Source: Multifurca ochricompacta (lineage: Eukaryota; Basidiomycota; Agaricomycetes; Russulales; Russulaceae). Taken from it: 64,000 nucleotides of DNA. The notes beneath the pieces were generated by a model that had not been told where the DNA came from, ran no database searches, and was given only the letters and a program-made list of their open reading frames with translations. Within the stretch, counting starts at the first letter, position 1. Every line of letters starts with the position of its first letter. This document shows, one piece after another, positions 10,755-21,233 of this stretch. Where the stretch lies: contig WTXG01000002.1 in NCBI GenBank assembly GCA_022496185.1, positions 558,001 through 622,000 on the forward strand, written 5' to 3'. Position numbers and translations under genes: made by a program.

Positions 10755-12074
10755 CGCACTTTGGAGCATCGGAACACTACTCGGGAAGGGGGGGGGGAGC
10801 ATTAACGTATAATTTCCATACGAACCAGCTAGAGATGATTAGATACGACACGACTAGCCGGTATCGGAATCGGACATAGGGAATACTAGCTGTTCGGGGT
10901 ATGTAGTTGGGTCCGCTAGCTGGAGTAGGGGCCCCTTCCCCGCTGGCTGCTGCCAATATGCAAACATCCCAACCTGATGCCCACTCGATATCACGATGAG
11001 ACTTGACGATCCCACCGTCAAATGCGAACCTGAATCATCAAATTTTATTTAAAAACAGCCGCCGATTACTATTGGCTACCTAGGAAGATTGAAACTCATC
11101 TATCTTTAAAGCACTTCGGGGAGATTTTACAAATGGCGGGTGTTCCTTAATCCACTCCACTGTATTGTATTGGCATCTTCTAACCCGCGTGCCGTGGACG
11201 GCCCTTTTGTATATCCCGTGAAGGAAGAAAGTTCCATCTGCCTCAGTTTTTAAAGAGTAAAAAGTCCTCGTGGTCTCGGGCCCAACTTGTCTTGACTGAT
11301 CATCCGGTCATCTGGTACAGTAGCTCATCCCGACCCCATGCGCAGCAAAGACGGTCGATCGTGACTGTGCAGTTTGTTTTCCTCCGCTCACTACTGTCGT
11401 AGCAGATAGCCCTGACGACGTTAGCAGCAGCAGCAGATACCAGCTACGAGACGTAAGCATGAAATGTCATTCATTCATCAGTGATCGGGCTACGCATGGA
11501 TTTCCAGGCTTTCCGCTTGGTTCGTCATTACAACAGGTCATACCAGGCTGATGGCATACTTCTTTGCCATGATCATCTCGTTGCCAGGGAAAGGTGAACC
11601 GAAAAATCTGTTGATGGGAAAACATGATGTGATGGGATTTTTAACTTATCCGTGGACAATGTACTATTGTAGAGGAAGAGTGACTCACTTGGGGGTCCAC
11701 TTGCGCGGTGAGACTGTTGGTTCAGACACAAGTGAGATCATCGTGGCTTCGGCGCTAAGTGACTGGTACCAATATCACGCCATTCGGTGAAAAACCACCG
11801 GTCACGATTCAAAACACGATGCAGTACGTATGACGATGGATGGAACAAGTGTCCTATGTGTCTCCCCAGTGCATGGGGTTGAAATGTAGCAGTAATAATG
11901 TTGATGAAATACAGATAATGGATGCATGGTATAAGCTCGACAATCAATAACAAGTAACGCACCAGTAGATAACACTAAAGAACATGGAACACAGACATAG
12001 ATAGAGTTCCCTAGAAAAGTCGCACGAATGTTCGTAGAGTAGACATTAAATATAATATCGCCAAACTTCGCCGG
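10755..12074. other. Gene-poor stretch
   Basis: About 1.3 kb between two minus-strand genes. I see a G run at 10789-10797 and a GCAGCA triplet run at 11422-11435, but no coding-quality frame on either strand. The open frame at 11551-11790 has no recognisable features. It should contain the DUF6534 promoter and the 3' UTR of the next gene. Confidence 0.55.
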
Positions 12075-12700
12075 TTATAAAGGGAGATGGGGTGTATGTG
12101 ACTCATAAGACGGTGCATGCTCGTAAGGAGGTGGTGGAGGCCCCAGTGGCTGGCGCTGCTGCCGAGTTGCAGTTTCAGCGTATTCGGCCATTTCTCGAAC
12201 AAGCTGCGAGCGTTCGGCGTCTGTGAGCATCGCGTTGGGTCGGGGTAAGCGACTGTAAGTGATTGCGCGCCGTGTACATAAAGCCAGAAAGACAAGTCCA
12301 ATAACGCCAGCGATGGAGGCAAAAATGATCACGGTTAAGCCCTTGTGAGCTTGGCTCGACGGTGTAGGATGGTAAGGAGAATCATGGGGTGAAGTTAAGC
12401 CTCCTGTTGATATGGGGGTGGGATGATAGATAAATGAGTGAGTGGAATTGTGGACGTGTGAGAGGGAGTGTGAATGAGAGTGAATGTGTAATGAATGTCC
12501 GGCGTTTGAGGGTTTAAGAGATGAATGGCTTTGGAAGGATTCGTCATCTATAAAAGTTGCTGTTGCTGGCAAAGATGTGGTCGGGCTAGGATTAGGATTT
12601 TTAGGTAGTTAATGATTGATTGATAATGAAGGAGAAGAAAAGAAGCTCACGTGAAAAGAATGGCTAATGAAGATAAGTAATAGAAATAAATGACGCCCAT
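12075..12700 (-). CDS. Small type I membrane protein with His/Ser-rich ectodomain and PPxY cytoplasmic tail
   Basis: Two exons (12700-12651 and 12585-12075) join through a clean GT...CTAG intron to give 186 residues. The N-terminus MGVIYFYYLSSLAILFT behaves like a signal peptide. A short ectodomain rich in Ser, His, Thr and Pro follows (SLHIHSHSHSLSHVHN). One membrane segment is clear (LTVIIFASIAGVIGLVFLAL), then a basic stop-transfer CTRR. The tail contains a helix-like stretch (AERSQLVREMAEYAETA) and PPPPPYEHAPSYESH, a PPxY motif of the kind bound by WW domains such as those of Rsp5/Nedd4 ligases and arrestin-type adaptors. I know no named family; the architecture resembles small fungal wall or plasma-membrane sensors. 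The role is inferred only from architecture. Confidence 0.68.
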
Positions 12701-12710
12701 ATGAAGGGAG

Positions 12711-12796
12711 GAGGTGGTGGTAGTGGTGGTAGTGGTGGTAGTGATGGTAGTGATGATGGAGGAGGAGGAGGAGGAGGAGGAGGAAGAGGAGGAGAA
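12711..12796. repeat. GGT/GGA microsatellite upstream of the membrane protein
   Basis: A purine-rich GGTGGTAGT-like tract passes into (GGA)n. On the minus strand this is a CCT/ACC pyrimidine tract within 100 bp of the start codon at 12700, a position typical of fungal leader or core-promoter pyrimidine tracts. Confidence 0.6.
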
Positions 12797-13051
12797 TGAG
12801 AATACGTAGAGTTTTCAACCGCGAAGGATATAAAGATATTCATATTCTATTCTATTCTCTCATACTCTCATACTCTAATCATCATAAATCTAACTAGCAT
12901 TACACCTCTACCCAATGGTAAGAGTAAGGTGAATGACTCAGATTTCACGTAATCCGGTCTCAGCGGCGGACACAACATAAAGCCTACAGAACATATCATT
13001 TCACTTCAAAAACCTCCCCTCTTCACTTCCCTTCCCTTCCTATTCCCTTCC

Positions 13052-13080
13052 CTATAACCTAAACCTAAACCTAAACCATA
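13052..13080 (+). repeat. CCTAAA tandem repeat before the RIB1 start
   Basis: Three to four tandem CCTAAA units sit 10-35 bp upstream of the start codon at 13088. They resemble telobox-type motifs but are probably part of the CT-rich leader. Confidence 0.6.
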
Positions 13081-13087
13081 ACCATTC

Positions 13088-14530
13088 ATGACCTCCTTAC
13101 TCACTCGAACTTCTGACGGTCTTCAGCTCGATCCAGACGCTGCTCTTTTGGAAGCCCTCACATCCCCTACGCTTTCCCTCAAGAAGGACAGCTTCCGGAG
13201 ACGGGATGCCGAACTCGATCCTCTCCTACTAGCAGCCGCCGCCGCTTCCGGTCCCAACGTTACTCGCAATCATTACGCCCATGATTTCTTTCCAGGCGTT
13301 GGCCTTCCAAAAGCTGAGGGTGCTTGGGATTGGTCTAAATGGGATGGAGAGCGCGTCGGTGCCATTAATCAGCCCAAAAAATTCGTTTACACCAGCAAAC
13401 AAGGCCCGCGGAGCTTGCGCACGCGGGAGGGTAAGGAAAATTCGGGTTTTGACTCGGACTTTGCGCGATCTTTACAATCCGCGCCCGTGAATGTTCCCAC
13501 CGGCAAACGGGACAGGGCCTCATCACGTTCCGTCGCCGTTCCGTCTCCTGCCCGGCCCCCACAATCGGATATCACTACTCCGATCAAAGTCACATGTATG
13601 GCTCGTACCCGCATACCCACCCCTCATGGTATCGCCTTCCTCCACCTATACCATAACAATCGCGATAGCAAGGAGCACCTCGCAATTGTCGTCGACCCCG
13701 CACAGTTTTCCGACGATGATCCTTCATCATCCGTACCCTCCATTCGTAGCCACTCTCTCGACGCCGTTTGGAGCGACTCGGAGACAGAGATGGACCGCTT
13801 GACTCGTGGTGCGTACTTAGGGCGACTCTCACCGACCTCGCAGACCGCGTCCTCTCCGGAATACCAAAAGGATTTACACACACACACATCTGGCTTGGTT
13901 CCTCCACCCTTGGTCCGCATTCACTCCGAATGTTTCACTGGGGAGACGATTGGCAGCATGCGCTGTGATTGCGGCGAACAGCTTGACGAAGCTATCCGAC
14001 TCATGTCCCAACCCGTCATGATACCATCTAACCTGCCTGCGGAGCCTCCAAGGCGCATTCCGGGTCGTGGTGTCGTTGTCTACATGCGTCAAGAAGGTCG
14101 TGGTATCGGTCTTCTTTCCAAAATCCGAGCCTACAATCTCCAGGATCTTGGTCATGACACCGTCACGGCGAACTTAATGCTAGGACACGGGGCCGATGAA
14201 CGTGGCTATGAAGTCGCCATTGCCATTTTACAGGATCTTGGTATAGGTTCCTCAACCGGTGAAGGCGTCCGCCTTCTGACGAACAATCCGGACAAGGTGC
14301 GCGCGATGGAGACGGAGGGCCTCAAGATCGCAGAGCGTGTACCTATGATTCCTCGAAGCTGGAAGAAAAGACAAGAAGATGCAGATGTCATCAGCATCAG
14401 CGGTTCTGTAGAGAGGAAGGTTGGTGCTACGATGGTTGGTGGTGATGCTGTACACGGGGAAGATTTAGAGAAGTACTTGAGGACGAAAGTATTGCGGATG
14501 GGACACATGCTTCAGTTACACGGAGTCTGA
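13088..14530 (+). CDS. RIB1: GTP cyclohydrolase II (riboflavin synthesis, first step)
   Basis: Converts GTP to 2,5-diamino-6-ribosylamino-4-pyrimidinone 5'-phosphate, formate and pyrophosphate, the committed step of riboflavin synthesis in the cytosol. One intronless frame of 480 residues. The catalytic domain occupies about residues 270-450: the zinc site is [20 protein letters not shown] (three Cys as in bacterial RibA), followed by the GTP-binding and catalytic region [19 protein letters not shown] and LLTNNPDK. The N-terminal 160 residues are a fungal extension without a known domain, and there is a Ser-rich insert (residues about 210-265) between the first strand ([11 protein letters not shown]) and the zinc site. 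It starts at the first ATG after a CT-rich leader. No bifunctional DHBP synthase part is present. Confidence 0.95.
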   Translation: MTSLLTRTSDGLQLDPDAALLEALTSPTLSLKKDSFRRRDAELDPLLLAAAAASGPNVTRNHYAHDFFPGVGLPKAEGAWDWSKWDGERVGAINQPKKFVYTSKQGPRSLRTREGKENSGFDSDFARSLQSAPVNVPTGKRDRASSRSVAVPSPARPPQSDITTPIKVTCMARTRIPTPHGIAFLHLYHNNRDSKEHLAIVVDPAQFSDDDPSSSVPSIRSHSLDAVWSDSETEMDRLTRGAYLGRLSPTSQTASSPEYQKDLHTHTSGLVPPPLVRIHSECFTGETIGSMRCDCGEQLDEAIRLMSQPVMIPSNLPAEPPRRIPGRGVVVYMRQEGRGIGLLSKIRAYNLQDLGHDTVTANLMLGHGADERGYEVAIAILQDLGIGSSTGEGVRLLTNNPDKVRAMETEGLKIAERVPMIPRSWKKRQEDADVISISGSVERKVGATMVGGDAVHGEDLEKYLRTKVLRMGHMLQLHGV

Positions 14531-14710
14531 CATTTAATTATTTATTATCTGCCTATTACTGTAAGACAAGACATAGACAGCAGATACATAATTAAATATA
14601 TAAATATATACAACAATACAATACAATACAATTGTAATAAAAATAAAAATATTAAAAATATTAACTTGTTGCCGACGTTCCGTTTGACCGCTTGACCGCT
14701 TGACCTCATC

Positions 14711-16870
14711 ATGTACGATCCACTGGGTTCAGCATCTGGCTTGGGCTCTGGCTCTCATTCTACTGGCTTCAGTAATCTTGACAGTGTACCACCTTGGCCT
14801 ACAACCCCTCACACGCCCAATTCTCCTATACCGAACCTTCGTCCTGCTCCAACACCTGACAGAATTTCGGATGGGAATCAATTCGAAAAGCAAGCTCAGA
14901 TATACGGTCAACCAGAACCAGGCCTAATTTCCCCGCCAGAAAACCCTGCTTCGAACGGAGACAAATATGAAAAGACAGAACCATACCTAAAGGTCAGGAT
15001 AACTGGTCTGGATAGAAACAGGCGAGATATCCTTGTTCGCTTTGACGCACAGGCACGTAGACAACGCACAGGCACTACTCAAGCCCATATTTTTTGAGGC
15101 TCATCCCACGTTGTAGACCAATCTGTCCAACTTTACCGGAACAGCGTATCGCAATGTGTCACGGTCTTACGTAGAGTTTCAGCAACTTTACGATGCTCTC
15201 ACACACAACAACCCGCAAACAATTGTTCCTGCTCTCCCCCTTGCACAAACGTCCGCTCCAACTGACGAGGAAGATGACAGACTAATTAAAATCATGCTTC
15301 AGCGGTGGTTCACTCGTGTGTGTGAGGACATGATCCTCGTATACGATGAGGAGCTACGGTCGTTCATTGAGAGTGACTTTGGTTACCAACCTACACCACG
15401 GCCGAAACGAAAGACATCTTCTGGCTTTAGCCTCATACGAAGGCACGTCCCTGATGAGGATGAGGAGCTTCAGCGGGCTCGCTTTGAGCTTACCAAGTTA
15501 GAGGGTCAATTCTTCGACTCGGCAAAAGCTCTCGATCGAGTGTCACTTGCGAGGAAGTGTAAGTTGCCATATGACTATCTCCTGGCCTTGATGCTCACAA
15601 AATGCATCCGTTATCTCTCAAGCTCTCTCTGTTGCTCATGCAGAAACGGGTAACAAGTTGATCAATGTCGCCACGACCGAAACGCACCCACCGATTGCAA
15701 ATACCTTGCGAAAGTTAGGTCGTACTTGGCATACCCTCGCAGATCTCGATCAGGCTCAGGCCATCAGCGAATGTGTGATACTAAGCGACTCTCTTGGATA
15801 TCAGGGACTAAATGCGAGGTCTGCGAAAGAGACGCTGCAGCAGCGTACAGCCGTCCTCGAGGAATATCAGGCTGCTGTAAAGTCTGCGATCTCGAAACGA
15901 AGGAATATCGAAAGGTTGAAAGCGAGTGGTAACATCCGCCCGGAGAAAGTTGATGAGGCCCTAGAAGATTTGGAAGAGGTATTTTTGCCTGCACATCTGC
16001 ACTCATGAACTCAAAGCAAGTTGCTTTCAGGCAAACAAATATGAACAGATACTCGTCCGACGTGCTGACGGTATCTCCCAGAACCTGCATCGTGCGCTTC
16101 AGACCCACGGGCGCCTCGTCACGGACGATATCACCACTGCTCTTATCGAATATACCCGCTCCTCCATCATGTATGAGCGGCAGCTTCTCAGGGAACTTGA
16201 GTCTCTCCGACCCGATGTTGCAAGTTCCAACGCGAAGGTCGTCCCTAAGGCCAACGGGATTCCCAAACCGACAGTCATACCACCCTTGGAGGATGATTTC
16301 AAGCCCCCCCCGCACCCTGCGGAGCCAACCTCGTCTCTGAGCCGTGGTCCAGTGCCATCACCAAGCGTCCCATCAAATCTCATTTCTGGGCGTCCGAGCA
16401 TCAGTCATGCACCGGTGTCCCCCCAATCCCCTGGTGCCAGCTCATCTAAGTCGTCCGTCATCGCATCGCAGCCCCCTCGACCCCCATTTGTCTCTCAGAA
16501 CAGTTCGCCTGTCACGGCATCACCTCAAGTGCGTAACGCTGAACCACCTCTTGGTGGACGGTTTGTCGATGGCACAAAGTCTATGTTCGTGCACTCAACG
16601 TCGTCATCACTTGACCCATCTCCTGTGCAAGCCCAAAGCTCTGGATCCCCCTCAACTGCGCAGCGGTCTCCTCACACTGACCCTCTTTTGGGTGGACCAC
16701 TGATGTCATCAGATCCCATCTCGCGCCCTGGCACGACGCGAGGCGTGAGCGAAGTGGACCCGCTTGGCGGAATCCGCCCTGCCTACATGTCTGCATCCGT
16801 GCGAGTGCAGCCAACGAGGCAAAGGTTGGATGCGCGGGAGGCTGCGAGCAAGCTTGCAAACATGTTTTGA
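14711..16870 (+). CDS. VPS17: Vps17-type sorting nexin (PX-BAR, retromer)
   Basis: Vps17 pairs with Vps5 as the membrane-bending sorting-nexin half of retromer, which recycles receptors from endosomes to the Golgi. After a Pro/Ser-rich N-terminus the PX domain begins near YLKVRITGLDRNRRDILVRF and continues SRSYVEFQQLYDAL. A BAR region follows (LQRARFELTKLEGQFFDSAK, ending near YERQLLRELESL), and then a Pro/Ser-rich tail longer than in yeast, ending at 16870. Exons: 14711-15052, 15117-15558, 15623-15978 and 16031-16870. The first intron (15053-15116) uses a GC donor; the other two are GT-AG. Frame and family alignment (RFDAQ then TNLSNFTG) both support this splice. It converges with LEU2. Confidence 0.85.
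15053..15116 (+). other. GC-AG intron candidate in VPS17
   Basis: The exon ends CAG, the intron opens GCACGT and closes GTTGTAG (64 nt). A GT donor nearby (15056) would shift the frame out of the conserved TNLSNFTG. A one-base fault at the donor cannot be excluded. Confidence 0.55.
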
Positions 16871-17031
16871 AACTCTCAACGCTTGTTATAGTTTTAATAT
16901 TGGAGACTACAGAATGACTGGCCTTATGCTACATGGATCATGTATTTACACCTTTGCTTCGTACTCATGCAATTCTGCACCTGCACCTTATTGTGAACAA
17001 CTGTCACCTCACCTCACCGTCTTCCGGACGG

Positions 17032-18431
<1,400 letters not shown>

Positions 18432-18669
18432 CCTATTTACCCGTAGTAAGCAGGAGAAAAGGATCAGTTGTCAGAGACAGTCGGAGCACGTAGCAGAGCA
18501 GAGCACTGTGATGATTTTAAAGATTAGATATCTCAGAGTCGATATCTCAGAATCCTTATCTCTCATTCACTCTCACTCTCACATCCTCATCATCAGCCTT
18601 GTGTTTTATTTTTTTATTTCCTCTGGTCACCAGTCACCCACTTCATTTTAAAATACTCTAAATACACTG

Positions 18670-20246
18670 ATGAAGACTTCGTCGTATAACCCGGCTTGCA
18701 GAAACCTTGTGCTCGATGCTGGACCCCTACTTATGCTCTCCCCCTCCGGGGACTGGCCGAAACATTTGTTACCGTTCCTCAGGTTCTCGAAGAACTGAAA
18801 GACAAGAAAGCACGAGAGCACTTCGAGAAACTTGGCTTGATAGCAGGTGTCAAGGTCAGGGTGCAGTCTCCCGATCCCGCATCCCTGGCCCACGGTGCGC
18901 ACATACCCTATTTTGCTGTCTCAGTGCGATTGATGTGCGAACTTAGTGATACAGTTCGCAAAAAAGACGGGAGATTACCCTGCTCTATCACATGCAGATC
19001 TGTGCGTCTTAGCTTTAACGTTTGCACTGGATAAAGCAGAGAGTGAGAAGTCATCTACTGGAGAGGTATGTCGGCGCGTTTGTTTTGTTTGCCATCACTT
19101 ATGAAAGCTAGCCTAGTCAGTCTACGCATGCCATCTCATCTTCTGACATGTCAACTCTAGCGGTCACAGATAATGCTATCTCCGATCATGGGCCCGAATG
19201 CGAAGACTACGCAGAAAAGAAAGCCCTGGGAGAGGACCGTGACCTACGGGGTAACACGGAAGAAGAGGATGACGCTTTAGAATCTCTCGAGCAACCCTTA
19301 GAGCGCCTAGACGTCAAGCTCGTTCCTCTGAATGAGAAGGATAGTCAAACGGAAAGAAGCACTGCTCTGGCAGAAGCTGCCTCACCCCTCTATGATCTGG
19401 AATTATCTCCGGCCAGTATCTCTTCTTCCCCTCCTCCCCTATTATACGACGATCCAGCGGACGGAGATGATGGTGAAGGTGATGGATAACGCCGGAGAAT
19501 GTCTCTGCTCATAAAGCTCGTGCACTGGGTCTCACACCATCTGAAAATGGTTCAATCAAAACTAAGAAAAAGGAGACCATCGTTGTTGGATGCATGACGG
19601 CAGATTTCGCAATGCAAAATGTTTTACTACAGATGGACCTCAGCCTTGTTGGCATGGAAGGAAATAAGATTGAGAAAGTAAAGACCTGGGTATTGCGCTG
19701 CCATGCATGTTTCAAGTGCGTCCGCCATCTTCCAGGTATCGTAGTCGCTTATTTCCATCCAGAATCTGTAAGGATCCGTCGAAGAAGTTCTGCCCTTCAT
19801 GCGGCAATCCTACACTACTTCGCGCATCTGTCACAATATCATCTCCTTCTGCCTCCCCAGAGGCACCGGCTATGCAGGTGCATTTGAAGAAGAATTTTCA
19901 ATACCGTACACGAGGTACCATCTACTCCATTCCTGCGCCTAGGCCCGGTTCTGCGAAAACTGGAAGCGGCGAAGGCCTCATTCTCCGCGAGGATCAGACG
20001 GAGTATGCGCGTGCGATGAAACGAGCGGAGACCCAACGACAGAGGGACGAGAAAAAGCTGCTGAGTGGCGCTATTGCGAATAGAGGAGAGGGTAAGTTAA
20101 GTGTGGGTAATTGGATGGATCCGGATTGGATCCCAGAGATCATGATAGCAGGGTCGGCGGGCAAAGGTAGAAGTTCAAAACAAACCGATGGAATGCCGAC
20201 TATCGGCTACGGTAAAAGGAATCCTAACGAACGCCGACGAAAATAG
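18670..20246 (+). CDS. NOB1: NOB1, 20S pre-rRNA D-site endonuclease, with two apparent one-base deletions
   Basis: Nob1 makes the last cut that matures 18S rRNA in the cytoplasmic pre-40S particle; it is essential in yeast. The PIN domain opens with LVLDAGPLLMLSP (catalytic Asp) and continues GLAETFVTVPQVLEELKDKK and LSHADLCVLALTFALDKAE. A long acidic Ser/Glu linker follows, then ITPENVSAHKARALGL, the zinc ribbon (CHAC...CPSCG) and the C-terminal tail MDPDWIPEIM, stop at 20244-20246. Introns: 18895-18946, 19066-19111 and 19716-19762. Two frame breaks have no room for an intron: in the C run 18740-18744, where one more C restores LSPLRGLAETF, and at about 19481-19485, where one more base restores GEWITPEN. 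Because the gene is expected to be essential, sequencing deletions are the likeliest cause. Confidence 0.9.
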
Positions 20247-20352
20247 ACCATTATTTGGATATAGTAGGGCAAGTCTTGAGGTCCATGAGAGACAAGAAAA
20301 TTCACAGTAGTGTATTCGAGTTGTACATTAGTGCTCCTTGATCCACATATAA

Positions 20353-21079
20353 CTATGTGCCCAGGCTCCTGTTCATGAAACGTCTTTTCTGAAAAGACAT
20401 CCACCACTTGCTGGGTTTACCCGTACCGTCAGCGTACAGCTTATCAACAAGACGAACCGCGAGTTCCTGGCGGACCTGAACCAGGTATTGGCGAAGGTAA
20501 TCTGGCCTTCTATAAGGATGAACTCTTTCCAAAGTGCTCAAAACCCACCAGCATCTGCACGACCCACGGGGGGTGCATAGTGTGCATTGAGAAGGAAGTT
20601 GGCATCGCCAGGAATTGGGAAGTTATCAACAGCGAGAGTATTGAGTGTTTTCGACGCTTCTATCTGAGTGGGCGGAGTCCGTGCACTGCCGAGCTTCGCA
20701 AGACAATCCGAAATGAAAAGGATGAGGATGATCAGGAGACGATCACCAGGTCCCTTGATCTCGAAGTTTCGAAAGAGTGAGTTGGCGCGGAAGAGGTCTA
20801 GAGTTTCGTCAATAATATCTCCCTGTTCATTGCTCGCTAAGATGAATGTCCAAAAGTCAACTGTAGTGGGGGGTGATACAAGCAAGGCGAACAACCACCT
20901 GCGACAGGGGCAGGACCGCGCAACCTGGTCTTGATGGGATAAATACCAAGGTTTCCGACTTGTCGAATGTCTGGTTCCTCGTTCAGAGCAGAATGGTACG
21001 CCTGTACGCGTAGTGTGAGCGCGCCCTAATACATATACACTGATTGTGGATGAGTGGATGAACGTAGGCTTACGGGCAT
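20353..21079 (-). CDS. ARC18: Arp2/3 complex subunit 3 (p21-Arc)
   Basis: A subunit of the seven-part Arp2/3 complex that nucleates branched actin at endocytic patches and hyphal tips. Four exons (21079-21074, 21001-20899, 20836-20549, 20501-20353) total 546 nt, 181 residues, the normal length for ARPC3. The first coding exon is only ATGCCC; the second begins AYHSALNEEPDIRQVGNLG. The conserved core DIIDETLDLFRANSLFRNF, LILFISDCLAKL, TLAVDNFPIPGDANF and the C-terminal KPSKWWMSFQKRRFM are all present. The gene is intact. It converges on NOB1 (106 bp) and diverges from YVC1 (154 bp). Confidence 0.93.
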
Positions 21080-21190
21080 GAGAGTAAGGTAGTGATCTTG
21101 GTTGGCTGCTGATTGGCGGTAGCAGAATGGATGGCGGAGAGCGGGAGAAACTCAGAAACTCAAGAGCAGAGCTCACTGTCCCCCTATCTT

Positions 21191-21213
21191 CAATTCAACC
21201 TCAACCTCAACCT
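21191..21213 (+). repeat. AACCTC repeat in the ARPC3/YVC1 divergent promoter
   Basis: Three AACCTC-type units lie 21-43 bp before the YVC1 start codon. A related array occurs in the prefoldin 2/NDUFS8 divergent promoter at 37474-37530. Confidence 0.55.
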
Positions 21214-21233
21214 TCATCAGCAGAGCACAGAAA

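Noticed and set aside
11551..11790. Possible small gene in the gene-poor stretch
   Set aside because: No homology pattern, no conserved composition and no flanking splice signals.
12609..12818. Poly-Leu/His open frame that looks like a signal peptide
   Set aside because: It is translation of the GGA/GGT repeat in the minus strand leader; the real first exon is 12700-12651 in another frame.
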